Positions 33,199-45,304 of a stretch of 64,000 bases of DNA are shown one piece after another; the stretch's first letter is position 1; each line of letters starts with the position of its first letter. Position numbers and translations under genes: made by a program. Under the pieces are notes generated by a model. That model was not told the DNA's origin. It worked only from the letters and a program-made list of their open reading frames with translations, and searched no databases. Location: NCBI GenBank assembly GCA_030549335.1, contig CM060196.1:14461501-14525500 (forward strand). The letters run 5' to 3'. The stretch comes from Pontederia crassipes. Lineage: Eukaryota; Streptophyta; Magnoliopsida; Commelinales; Pontederiaceae.

Positions 33199-33468
33199 GT
33201 GGTCGTTGAATTGTTGCATGTACGTACGTGCGTGTCGTGCATGCAGTTGACAATGGTTCTGGTGGCGGCGGCGGCGGCGTCGGAGACGTCGGAGGGATTG
33301 CTGGCGAAGAACGGCAACATGAACACGGGGTGGCTTGCGGTGTGCGACTACGTGCACAAGTTCTGCGCCCGATCGACCATATCCGTGGGGTGCTCCTACG
33401 TCTCCTTCCTTCTGCATTATCTCGTCTGCACGATGAACATCGTTGAGAACATCCGCAGATCGGATTGA
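32685..33468 (+). CDS. CASP-like membrane protein (CASPL)
   Basis: Four-span plasma-membrane protein of the CASP/CASP-like family (UPF0497), related to the proteins that form the Casparian strip membrane scaffold. Exons 32685-32908, 33036-33138, 33247-33468 give 182 residues, a normal length. Start is METIASSGEKK; an upstream in-frame codon is TTG, not ATG. Membrane segments: about 29-50 (with the family Arg in LLLRALAAS), 75-97, 107-125 (Asp just before, in LMDML), 151-173. The N-terminal tail is Ser-rich. Intron 1 has a 24-base C run and intron 2 a long TC repeat. Biochemical role of non-CASP members is largely unknown; membership is confident, the exact subgroup is not. Confidence 0.9.
32985..33008. 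repeat. Poly-C run in CASPL intron 1
   Basis: 24 consecutive C residues, 27 bases upstream of the exon 2 acceptor. Confidence 0.95.
33144..33195. repeat. (TC)n microsatellite in CASPL intron 2
   Basis: About 26 TC units starting 6 bases after the intron 2 donor. Frames through it give Ser-Leu or Arg-Glu repeats on the two strands, not genes. Confidence 0.95.
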
Positions 33469-34152
33469 CATCGATTAAAATTAGTGTTATAGGACTCTGC
33501 TAATCGATCGATTTGTTATAAATTTTGCCGTCACCATAGAATTCTTTTTAAGTAGGTAGAAAATTTTGATTAATTCGTGCTTTTTGGAACACGAGGCGAC
33601 GCCACTATGTAACTCCGCATGCATCTTGTGTTATCAAATTTATGATTCTTGAGTTTTTTTAATCTTTTGTTTATCTGGTCGTATCATGTCAAAACACTCT
33701 GATCAACGTTACGAGATTCTTTTAAACGAGAGTTAGATCAAGATTCACACTGAGAAGCTCCCTATCTCTCAAAGCCAATCACTTATAAAATAAATTCTTA
33801 CTTTCTAAGTTATATACATATAACATCATATTGTAGAGTAAGTAGTAGTAATTTAACCATTGATAAAGTTCTAAATATCCTAAAAAAATATTTTAGAACT
33901 TAATCAAAGATTATTATATATAAACAAAATGGTGGAAATAGTATGGATAAAATGTGAGGAACTTAAATTATGCGAATTCTGGGAGTTTAATTGAATTAAA
34001 AATTGTCAAAAAAAAATCACTCCGCTCATGAGCGCAATCTAGTTTTACTAAAACATGATGATTCAATAACAAAATAATCACTATGCCTAGTTATCACAAA
34101 AAAAAAAAGTTAAATATGAGTAATTTGTAACAAAGTATCATGATGCAGCGAG

Positions 34153-34190
<38 letters not shown>
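34153..34190. repeat. (AT)n microsatellite
   Basis: About 19 AT units in AT-rich spacer. Confidence 0.95.
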
Positions 34191-34192
<2 letters not shown>

Positions 34193-34996
34193 TTGTGTGT
34201 ACATATATATAATAATCGTTATTACTTCACAAGTTACATATTGTCCAGAAGCTAATGAGATGAGTTTATTCTTTTTCAATACATTAATATTTTCATCTGA
34301 CGATGAATAGTAGTTCGATGAATTATACAGTAGGAATGTTCAAAACATTTGTTTTATATCTATTGATAAAAAAGTACAACCCGGAAAAAGAAAAAGACAA
34401 CTTGAACCAACGATAGTAAATTAGACTGAGTAAATGTAAAAAAAAAGGGAACCGCCGACCAAAATAATGCAATTAGTAACATTAGGGACTTTGATTGATG
34501 CGCTAAATTTTATATTATTATGTAACGTATAAAGGTTAAAATTCTATATTGATAAATATAATTTTAAGTTGGAGTTTAGAGTTTGACTAAGCTATTTTCA
34601 CCGGTTTTGCAGTTAAAATTTATCTCAGATAACTTTTTCCCCATTTAAACAAGTTTTTCTTAATATTTAAATATATTGTCACTTCTTCTTTTTTTTATGT
34701 CTCATCAGCATAAATTTTATATTTATTTAAACTTCATTAATTTTATCTTTACTTTATGGTAAAATAAATTAACATTCCCAATAAATTGAAATTATTTCAA
34801 AACAACAAATAAAATCAGACATCATTATGTTATAATAAGAAAATTACTTATTATTTAATCCAAATGTTATTACAGATTAAAACGATATTCGTTTCAGTAG
34901 TGGTCGTAAGCAAAAATCTATATATCATACATTTCAGGTTAAAGTATTGGCGCAGATAACTACATTTATTTCACATGGTAAAAATTTTACATATTC

Positions 34997-35085
<89 letters not shown>
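34997..35085. repeat. (ATT)n microsatellite
   Basis: About 29 perfect ATT units. The poly-Asn and poly-Ile frames across it are artefacts. Confidence 0.97.
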
Positions 35086-35086
<1 letters not shown>

Positions 35087-35999
35087 AAAATAGAAAGACA
35101 GAGAGAGGACGCAGGGGATCTTGGGATCCTCCCGACGCCAGCGAAGCCATGTGAAGTTGTGGCGACATACACACCACCGCCCGCTGGCCCGGCCCATCGT
35201 GCCTCGTAGCATTTGTCCTCTCTCTCTCTCCTCTCTCCTCTCTCCTCTCTCTCTCCTCTCTCTCCCACGTTACAACGTTTCCCCTCTTCCATTCTTTCTT
35301 TGTTTTTTTTTGTCACACTACAATTTTTTTTATTTCAGTTTGCATCCAGCTCATCAAATGCTAATCCACCTTTTGCGCGCCGTTGGGATTTTAGAATGAA
35401 AAATATCTAGTAATAATAAATTAATTCATTCTTTTTCTAATTTGTTTACTTCAATTGATTGATGAATTTAACTCTTTTTTTCTCTCTCGATTGGGACCTC
35501 TCTGATACTACCTATTTTAATTTTTTTAAAAAATAGTTATAAATAAATAAATAAATATACGTCATCAGTTGCATTTTAAAAAATATTTATTATTTCTTTT
35601 TGCCCGTTGAACGTTTCCCAGCGGTGGGAACGCTACAGAGAAATCCGCGGGGCCCACGGAGCGGGGAGACCGCCACCCAACGATGAGCTTGCCGCCAGCT
35701 GTCATCTCCGGCGGGGCCCGCCCTCCCCCTGTTCTCCACCACGACCAAATTTCGCATTGACCAAAGTGCCCTTTTACGTGTCCCTTTCTGCCACCCTCTT
35801 CCCCAAGTTTCAAACGCCTCCCTCGCGGCGCTCCATCTCCCACGTCGGAGCTCCATCGTGCGGCCGTGTCGCGCCGTGACAGCTCGTCGCCTGCTGCCGT
35901 GCGTACCTCATCCGACGTGTCCCTCGTGAAGAGGGGCAAAGAGGTAATTTTGTGCGAGGCTGGGGACGGTTTGTTCGGTAGCTCGATCCGCTATATGTT

Positions 36000-36159
36000 T
36001 TTTCTTTTTGCAGGCAAGTTTTTATTGCCATCCCTCCGCTCTGCTCTGCGCTGCTTTTTTTGTACATACGCACAGCACCAACAAAAGGTTTTTGGTGCCA
36101 TCGGAGCTGCAGCAGCAGCAAAACACGCAGAGGAAGACCGAGATCTCAAAAGGTTACAG

Positions 36160-36194
<35 letters not shown>

Positions 36195-36459
36195 CCTTCT
36201 CTTCTTCTTTGTAAAAAAACCTTAGATTCATGACGGTGTTATAATAAGTTTGTATATATTCATGCTGAGTAGTTGTCTGTGTTTCTTTTCGTCAACTCTG
36301 CTTCCGATAAGTGTTACAAGTAAAGATATCCTATTAGTCTGTTGTTTCATCTATGACTATGCAGGAGAACTAATTGTTCGTTGTGTGTGCTGCTTTTAGG
36401 TTATAGATATTAGTTTTAATTAAAAGTTCGAAGGGTGGTCTCATTGCAATCGAGGAGAG
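36000..36459 (+). other. Probable leader region of the DREPP gene
   Basis: A TATA-like CTATATG lies near 35991. It is followed by about 130 bases of leader-like sequence, then CAAAAG|GTTACAG (36149-36160) that could be a donor of a 5' UTR intron, a CT microsatellite (36163-36191) and a T-rich stretch. Coding starts at 36460. The UTR intron is inferred; its acceptor is not certain. Confidence 0.4.
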
Positions 36460-37561
36460 ATGGTGAACTACTGGAAAGCTAAAGTTCTTCCCACCATCAA
36501 GAAGGTTTTCACTGCAGGGGCTGCCAAGAAGGCCGCTGCGGCCGAGGCTACCAAGACTTTTGATGAATCAAAGGTACTCGTTAATTATATGCAAACAGTA
36601 GATAGACGGCATGGTTTCTTGCTTTTGCTTTGCATGCTGTTGTCTGATCGATATATTAATTGTTCATATGCACCATGCACGTACATGCATACTGCAGGAA
36701 GGGATCGACAAGGAGTTCGAAGAGAAGAAGACTGAGCTCCAGCCCAAAGTTCTTGAGATCTATGAAGCTGCCCCCGCCGAAACCAAGGTCCAATATCTGA
36801 TTCTTAATCATATAAGAGCATCTTGAACTAATAATTGAACTCTTGTTAAGAGATTATTATCACTATTATTTTTTTTCTTAATCAGTAACAACCGAATAAT
36901 TGACCTATATATCTATATATGTATTTGTTTATTATTGTTGTTCAGACTTTGGTGAAGAAATCCACACCCTCTGGACTGAAGAAGAACTCAGCTGGTGTCA
37001 ACAAGTTCCTTGAAGAACTAGTAAAGATCGGTAAGTACGCATCATGTGCCTTTTTGAACTGATCACAGGCAGCAATTAATCAGAACATACAATTCAGTTT
37101 CTCATTCCAAACATACGTGTTCTTGAACTGCAACAGAGTTCCCAGGCTCCAAGTCAGTGAGTGAGCTCACGACCAAGTTCGGCCCGGCTTTGGCCTCCGG
37201 TCCCGTCACCTACATCTTCGAGAAGGTGGCCATCTTCCTCCCGGCCGAAGAGCCCGAGAAGGTGGAAGCCGCCGTCGAGGTCGCCAGCAAAGAAATCGCC
37301 GTGGAGGACGTCAAGAAAGAAGAGGTTGCGGAGAAAGTGGAAGAGACATCGGCCGCAGCTCTAGAGGAAACGCCAGCTCCGGCGGCCGAGCCCGCCGAAA
37401 AGCCGGCCGATCCGGAACCAACGCCGGAACCAGCTGCAGCTGCGGCTGCCGCAGAGGAGGAGAAGCCGGCGCCCGAACCGGCAGCCGAGGAGCCGGCCAA
37501 AGCTGATGAGCCGGCAGCGGCGGAGCCGGCCAAAGCCGCCGAGGAGCCGGCCAAGGCGTGA
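36460..37561 (+). CDS. PCAP1-like: DREPP / plasma-membrane-associated cation-binding protein
   Basis: Peripheral plasma-membrane protein of the DREPP family, known to bind Ca2+/calmodulin, phosphoinositides and, in some members, microtubules. Exons 36460-36573, 36698-36787, 36946-37030, 37137-37561; 237 residues. Domain: basic N-terminus (YWKAKVLPTIKKVF, 4-17), family signature AAAAEATKTFDESK (25-38), KKTELQPKVLEIYEA (48-62), LKKNSAGVNKFLEELVKIEF (79-98) and GPVTYIFEKVAIFLP near 116-130. The tail (about 135-237) is a low-complexity Ala/Glu/Pro region rich in VEE, EPA and KPA. Odd: residue 2 is Val (MVNYW). The Arabidopsis proteins carry Gly2, which is N-myristoylated, so this copy should lack that anchor. 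The identification is secure. Confidence 0.93.
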
Positions 37562-39696
37562 AGGGTCACCGGAGGCCTAGCTTCCTTCGTCATGATCAGT
37601 ACACCATTGCCATGAACTTTGTACAAGTGCCATCGACCACCATTATTATGCCACGATCAACGATCACTTTATTTTTACATGATTTGTTATTCTTTATTTT
37701 GGACCCGCTCTCCTTCCTTCTTACGTCGATATAGCCTCCTTAATTATTCCATCTGTATTTAATTAAGAGGGTTTTTGCTCCTTTATTTTTTTGTTTTTGT
37801 TTTTGTGAGGGAGGACATGGACATGCAAGATGTGTAATATTCACGATTTGTCTACTGCTGTGTGATTTATTGCATAATTAATGTTGGATTTTGTCATCAG
37901 TTTTGGGAGGTTAATGAAACATCTGGATAAAGTCGTATATATGTTTACATATATAACTAATGTTGTGAGGAAATTAAGCATTAATTGTGATTAAAAGAGG
38001 AGTAACCTTTTTTCTTGTAATTTGGTATAGATTCTCACTCAGGGCAATAAAGGGACAATTTCTCACGTACACTTGCGCTGAAAAAAACGTTTCCACGTAC
38101 TGTAAGCGATCAGAAATGGCAATTGGATTGCAGCGTTGTTGTCGCATGTCATGGATGGAAGAAAAGATTCCTATTATTTGTTTGCCCGAAAAAAAGAACA
38201 AGATTTCAATTTTGATTTAGATTTAATCTTCTTGTTTTAATATATATATACATATTAATTGCGTCATCAAGTGGTAAGATCGAATGTAATAAAGTTCTGA
38301 TTTAAGATGAGCACTAGATTAGTTTGAACAATGGGTGTCGCTTTTTGAATATTGGACGTTTAAGTTTTTTTTAATTCAAGATCGAATATGATTCAAAAGT
38401 TTATATTCCTCACTTTATAAGAGATGGAAGGATAATTAAGAATATATATATATTATTTATAAATAATATATATGCAATAAATGGCAGCTATGCAACAGCT
38501 GTTTCTGGGGGTCCTAACAGCACACCAAGAAGAGGGAGAGATGCGTACACGATGACATGTCCTTCTGGGTACTTGTTCGTGATGTATATATAATAAGCAC
38601 GTACGTGGCACTACAAAAGATTGAAGAAATGTATGCAAATAAATTGATATAATAACCAATAAATTGGCGCAGTGATAATGAATTATGTCTCTTCGACGAG
38701 CATTAATAATTTCGAAATCAATTTTTAGAACCGTTGTGTTGATTAATTATAAAATATATTATATTACAAAAATGATATATCCTTTTAAAACTTTAACCTC
38801 TAACATTCACATTTTTTAAATATCTTTACTAATTAATGAATTTACCCTCTTGTCATTAAGAGACAATTAGGAGGCTATATCGATATAGCATTGCTCGTTA
38901 TATTATCTTATATGTTATAGACATATGGGAATGGGAAAGGGACAGGTTGCATAATACGCATTTATACGGCTATCATTTCATCCGATAGTGGAGCTACCCC
39001 GCACGCAATTCGAAAGATTGATGGTTAAGTCCGTGTGTGATGTTTTGTTTTCTTGTCCTTTTTATTTTATTTTTATCCATAAATTAAATCTAATTTATTT
39101 GATGACTTGGGAGCGTGAGGTGTGTTTTGATTCCAGACAACGCAAAAACTTTATGATGATTTGATGTAATTTTAACTAGATAAAAAAAGTTTGTTTATTT
39201 TATTTATCCTGTGTTGTTGAATGATGAGGACTGAGAATTTGATAAATACAACATTGAATGTGGTAGGGGCCATGAGAACGAGAGGGAGCTGATCCGGTCG
39301 AGATGCCTCCATGGTGAACATATTGTAAAATATTCGGATTAATTCTTTAAACCTTTTCTTATAAATTAAAATGATTTTTCGTATTTATTTTTAATATATA
39401 AATTTATCGTAATGTTTTCTTAAATTATGCCATGATTTTTAATTTAATTCATCTGTCATGTTGTCTTGATTTTTCAACTACTCTTCCTATAAGCAAAGAA
39501 AGTGAACATTTATTTCTAAGTCAAAAGAAGATAATTTAGTCATTTAATAATTTTTTTAAAAAAAATTAACAGAGAATATGACAAATGTACTAAAATGAAA
39601 ATCTCAAGTACTAAGAGCAAAGATAAAAATTCAGTAATTCACTATAATTAAAATGATATAAAAAACTAACCCAAAATATTCACGTACTACTTCATG
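37562..39696. other. DREPP 3' UTR and AT-rich spacer
   Basis: T-rich trailer to about 37900, then AT-rich spacer. Short frames near 38000 on both strands are unsupported. No element with clear ends was found. Confidence 0.55.
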
Positions 39697-40122
39697 TGTA
39701 AAAGTGTTCACTAGGTCGGGTCGATCCGATGAATTCGAAAATTCGACCCGATGAGTTGGGTTGGGTTTGTATTAAAAAATTTCAACCCGAGTTAATCCGT
39801 CCCGACCTGATGACCCGACTTTTTCTTTTTTAGAAAAATTTTAAAGAATAGTTTTATATCATTTAAAATTTAAAAGTATGAAATAAACTATTTTAAATGT
39901 AGAAAAGTATATAAATATTTAAATAAATTATTTTGTATTAAAAAATAATAAATATTTTTTATATTAAAAATATAAAAGGATTTTTTTAAAAAAAATGGTG
40001 GTCATACTTGACTCGGGACGAATTAGGTCGAGTCACAGCAAAAAAAAAATGATCCGAATTTAGTCGGATCGAGTCAGGTTTGTTCACTAGTCGGGTCAAA
40101 CTCAACCCGTGAACACCCCTGA
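39697..40122. mobile_element. hAT-type MITE, older copy
   Basis: Left end AGTGTTCACTAGGTCGGGTC and right end (reverse complement) AGGGGTGTTCACGGGTTGAG are inverted and similar. The inside repeats GGGTCG / CGACCC words around an AT-rich core. It is related to the element at 43624-44122 but more diverged, and no target duplication is clear, so the ends are approximate. Confidence 0.6.
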
Positions 40123-41058
40123 GAAGTACTTGCTTAATTGCACAACATTTCAAATTTGATTTTTTTTTTCATATGTAAAATATTATATTTGAAAGTGATT
40201 ATCCCGTCGTAGCCACCAAATTTCAGGCGAATTAAAATTAGTTAAGAAAAAAATTATTTCGATCTGTTAATATGCATAATTTTTGTTGCAATTTAGTGAT
40301 TAAATATTGAAGAATATGCTCTACCAGTCAAATGCAAAGTTGGAATGATAGAGGATCTTTTCCTTTTTTTTTTTTTGAATTGTTCACGATCTTGAATATT
40401 TTGACTTTTCCACTAAAAAAAACAATAGGAAATATGTATTGACAAAAAAAACTAAAGATTAATGTATATAAAAAATAACTTTGAGATCTCTTAATAAATT
40501 GATTTTTCCTTCATTCCTTTTTTAAATCACCATGAAAAAAAAACCTTAAGTTTAAACTCGTCTTTCTATGGAAAAAATATACTAAAACTTTACGTGTTTT
40601 TTTTCCAATTACAAACTTTTCCCATTTTAAATAATTTTTAGTACTATATTTTTATTAATTTATATTTATGATAATATTATAAACACCTTATTATATACAT
40701 TAATATCAATGACATGCTGTATTTTAATTATCTATATAATTTTTCATTGATAACCATTTACATAAACTTCTTTATTTTTTATTGAGTAATTTAGACATTA
40801 ATAGTATTTAAACAATAATAACATATTTCTAACTTATAATTATTTAAGTACCCCATTGGATTCATGAGATAACTTTTACTAATTAAAAAAAAGGCTATGG
40901 TCGAGTCAATTTTTAGTATTTCCAGTTTTTCGCTTACACCCGAGAAAATATTTCTCCATGATGAAATAAAATGTAAATCCAAAGTATTTATCAATATGTT
41001 ATATTTTTTCGACATCGGGAAAAAATACTTTTGGATGTTAATTTTGATGCGAAATTGA

Positions 41059-41108
<50 letters not shown>

Positions 41109-43623
41109 TTACTATATATGAAAAAAATTGCGTGGTTGAAGCTAAGAAGTTTTTTTTTTCAATATTTGGACAGCATTTGAGAAGCCATTTGGCCCTCCAT
41201 CTAACCATTCGTAATGCATATTATTTTACAAAGATTATATAAAGTACATAATTTCATTATAAAATTAAAACCAGAGTTTAAATTTTATTATATAATTAAT
41301 TGTGTAACGTTACGTGCATAATTTTATAATAAGAAATATTTATTTTAATTATTATATGATATATTTATTATAAAGAAACGTAATTTAATATTATTTTTTA
41401 TCTTATCTTTTGAATATTTATTATCTCTTTTAAACATATTTTCTTATAAAGTTTATTTTAATTAAAAATTAATTGATAAAATTATATATATTTATTTTTT
41501 AAAATATCTATTCAAACATCTTAATCTATCAAATCATATTTTTAATTTTCATCAGTATATCTAATTTCATCTAAAGTCGATTTAAGTATTTATAAAAAAA
41601 AGTTCAGAAGAATTATGATCCCACTTATTAAATGGAGTTTTGAACATTCTAACTTCTCGAACAAAACATTACATTTTTCATTAATTGTAAAATCTAAATG
41701 ACCGATTAATCCGGACTTCAAAATGTTAAAAATGTAGAGGCTTGAAATCTCGAACGATCGTGTGTGATTCCGATGGCTCGACGCGTAGGATCCGACCACA
41801 ATCCGAACATCCGATATTATTATTATTATTATTTAAGTTTGATTTTATTTTTTAAAATGAAATATAATATTTTAAAATGTGGAAATAATATTAAAATGTT
41901 TAGAAAGCTTCTTTTATCCTTTGAAATAAATATTAAATAAATGTAAAAATATATAAATAAAAATAAAAATTAGTGGTCAAATAATTTGATCATCGGATAG
42001 TAGAGTTGAGTCGAATTTAATTCTCAAAAGCCATAATTCGATTAATTTTATTCACAAGATGAGTTCAATCTTACCTCTCAATGCCCATATACATGATAGG
42101 ATATCCTAGTAACCAATTATTTTAGGCGGTCAATTTTTATTATTTTGTGTGGAGTTAAAGAGCGTATTGTTCACAGATTAGAGGTCAATCTCACCATCGA
42201 GTTTAACTAATTCAATTAGATCGTCCTCTATCGTGTATTTTACAGTGTCATGTGAGACTTTAAACTTTTTTTTGTATTCACAGAAATTCAAACTTAAGAC
42301 TTTGCTTAAAAAAGAATGAGTCATTTATCGCTCCACTTCAACCCGAGAAATCAATTTGGATGTCATCGACCTAATTTTAGAGAACATGTAACTTTTTATT
42401 TAAGCATCCAAATCAAAATCAATCCGATACTTATTAATTTCAAAGTTAAGTTATGCTACTACTTTAGAGCTTCATCGGCTCCTAATGAAAAAAAATTAGG
42501 GAAGTCAAAAATTAAAAGTGCGAGTTGTCATTGAAACTATAAATGACGAGTTTTGAAAAGAGTATAATCAACGTGTAAGCACGCATCGCACAAGTAAGTT
42601 CTGAATTAAAATTATCAATAAATTTAATCAAAAGATATATCTGATATATAGACGAATTCGTCATCGCCATTTGAAATAAATTTTTTTAGTTCAAAAATTG
42701 TTTGATGCATCTTCACACGATACTTGTACCCATTCTGAAATAATTATAAATAGAAATTTATGGAAATAAGTAAAACAAGGCAAATCAATATATAATAATT
42801 ATCTCAAAATATTATTCCCATATTAAAACTACTACTTAAAGGCCTATAAACGATTGACCAATCCAGTTCGATGCAGATAATATAAATATTTTAACCTCTA
42901 CCTACATAATTATATTTTTTTTTCCTTTCAAATTATATTGTTATTCTTTAAAATAAATAAATAGAATTATTGGTGGAAAACCTTCTTTAAATTTTTCACA
43001 AAGGGCAAAAAATTGATTCCCTAAATAAAAAAACATAATTTAAATGACATTAAATATAAATTTGAAAGTTGAGAATGAAGATACCATATTTTTTTCCTTA
43101 AAATGTTCTCCTAATGCTGCTATTAAAATGATCGCTTGAATCCTACACATTGTGAAACTTCCTTTTCATGTCAACATTTTCGGTTTCGAAAGTTTAAAGT
43201 TGATCGTAAATTCGTAATTGTTATTTTTTCACTAGAACTTAGATGTTTTTTTTTACTAAAAACTATGTGGATTTAACATAATAACATGTTCGTCAAACTC
43301 TACATATTTTAACCGGTTTGAGTTTATGAGCGTGAATGGATAGTTTAGAAATCTTGAGATTAAGCACCTAAAAATATTATTGTGTGGGAAAGTCAAAGAT
43401 TAATAATTTTGAACGCCGCTTGTTACTTACAATATAAATTTTAACCATAATAAAGTACATATATAATGCAATAAAAAATATATATAATGAGTACACGAGG
43501 CATTTATTATATAGAAAGAAATTGCATTCAATATAATTAATGAGTTTACCGTACGTTATATCGTAAAATTATGCCTATTTTGTGAATAAAAAAAATATAA
43601 TTTTCTAGTATATACCTTGTATA
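40123..43623. other. AT-rich spacer
   Basis: Long AT-rich stretch with a (TA)n microsatellite. No reading frame with a recognisable domain and no RNA gene seen. Confidence 0.6.
41063..41106. repeat. (AT)n microsatellite
   Basis: About 22 AT units. Confidence 0.95.
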
Positions 43624-44122
43624 TAGGGGTGTTCACGGGTCGGGTTTGACCCGACCGGTGACCAAACCCGACCCAACCCGATCGAGTTTGGTCGGGTCGG
43701 ATTTCAAATTTTTTTTATCAAAGGACCCGACCCAACTCGACCCGGTCCGGGCCAGGTTGGGTCGGATGGTCGGGTTACCCGACCACCCCTTTTCTTTTTT
43801 TTAGTTTTTCTTTTTAATACAAAAAAAAATATTTACTAATTTATTTTAAATATAAAATAAAGTATTTTTAGGTATAAAAAATATTGTTTTAAATATTTAC
43901 ATATTATTCTCTATTTAAAATATATTATTTTATATATATTTTTAAATTTTAGATGGTATACACTACTTAAATTGAATAAAAATATTTAAAATTTAAAAAA
44001 AATAAAAAAATTAGGTTGACGAGTCAAATCAAATCGAGTTGAAAAAATTCAACCCGAACCCAACCCGACCCGACCCAAAAGGGTTCGAGCCGGGTCGGAT
44101 ACTCGGGTTCACCGCACCCCTA
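43624..44122. mobile_element. hAT-type MITE with perfect 8 bp target duplication
   Basis: Terminal inverted repeat TAGGGGTG...CACCCCTA, extended imperfectly by GTTCACGGGTCGGG / CCGGGTCGGATACTCGGGTTCAC. The 8 bp direct repeat cttgtata flanks it (43616-43623 and 44123-44130), as expected for hAT transposition. 499 bases, no coding capacity; GGGTCG/CGACCC-rich ends enclose an AT-rich core. Confidence 0.88.
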
Positions 44123-44130
44123 CTTGTATA

Positions 44131-45304
44131 CTCAATTTTCTGACTAGAAAATTAAATATAATTAATGAGTCAAAAGCACCTACTATTAGTCGGTGAATGC
44201 GTTGATGTATAATGAGAGAGAGAGAGAGAGAGAGAACTCCATATAGAGGTGTGCAATGTAGTAAAAAAGGAATCTTTAGCAGTTTGTTATGTTTATCTCG
44301 TCTGCTGTAGTTCGATTTGTGGCCTCTGCTCTCCAACTTTGCTTTCTTCGCCCAAATTGTGCGAGTTAGAGTGTATTGAACCACTCCAGTAACTGGAAGG
44401 TATGCATAATCTTCTCCGTACACTTCTCCAGTGGATTCTGTGGTCGTTGACCGCTATTTAAATCTTATATTTTTGTGGCTTTTGGTTTTCAGTTGTTCTC
44501 AGTCTTTTGTTCTCTGGATTATGTGAATTTGAAGTAGTAGAGTGCCCTCAGATTGAACAGGAAAAAGGGGATGGAGAATGTCATTGTTTGTGATGCAGTA
44601 AACGCCTAGAGAACTTGCATTTTGCATCTGTATCAAATTGTGCCTGTACGTTTCTTGCTTCTTTGGTGAACAATGCATTCTACTTGATTTCCACTAAGTA
44701 TCCTGAACGCGTTTGGGTCTTTCATCTGTTCTTGTGGAATGCGTATTCTGAAACATAGCTGAAGAGCATTCAATTTTTCCCTTAAGTTGCCAGGGAATGC
44801 TTCTAACAGTGTTTTTTTAGTACTTTGGCAGTGTCCAGGACAGAGTCCCTTCTTATGTTCTTCTTTTGCCTGTCTTTTATACCACACGAGTTAAAATTAT
44901 GCTTCTGTTTGCAAGTCTTTTAAGGCTCCAAATGTTAAATGTTCATACTTTGTGCGTGAATCCTGCAAATTATCAATTATGCTGATGTCTAATGTGCTAT
45001 ATTCTGTATGTCATGACTTCAAGAGATCAGCAGTGTTCAATGACACATGAAAATATGATGAAATTCCATGATTTTCTGTAGAAACATGTCAGTGCTGTGG
45101 CCTGACTGCTGAAAATTACTAGAGATTAAACTACAGATCTGCATAGTAAATATTAATGCCATCTAACGACAAGTTTAGTTCTGGCTCATCAGTCTTAGTT
45201 CTTCTCTTCATGCTTATTGCAGTCAAATTACTTTCTCTAATTTGATAAAGTTTGCCACTTAAATTCTTGTTCAGGTTGCAGCCACCAATCCTATTGACAT
45301 CAGT
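44131..45304 (+). other. Upstream region of the GT47 gene
   Basis: Contains a short GA repeat (44214-44235) and then less AT-rich sequence that may include a 5' UTR exon; ACTGGAAG|GTATGC near 44399 would be a donor. TTGTTCAG|GTTGCAG near 45273 looks like an acceptor 30 bases before the start codon, so a 5' UTR intron is likely. Confidence 0.45.

Larger units (their letters stand above)
33469..35999. other. Spacer between CASPL and DREPP genes
   Basis: AT-rich to 35085, with two microsatellites, then a GC-richer stretch (35100-35990) upstream of the DREPP gene that probably holds its promoter. Frames in the GC-rich part are open on both strands but have no recognisable domain, so none is called. 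Confidence 0.55.

Noticed and set aside
34934-35212. Frames encoding poly-Asn or poly-Ile
   Set aside because: Artefacts of the ATT microsatellite.
35565-36225. Several frames on both strands upstream of the DREPP gene
   Set aside because: GC-rich promoter or leader sequence gives chance open frames; no domain and no consistent splice pattern.
38940-39060. Mixed-composition patch that might be a tRNA or snRNA
   Set aside because: No cloverleaf, anticodon arm or upstream snRNA promoter element could be drawn.
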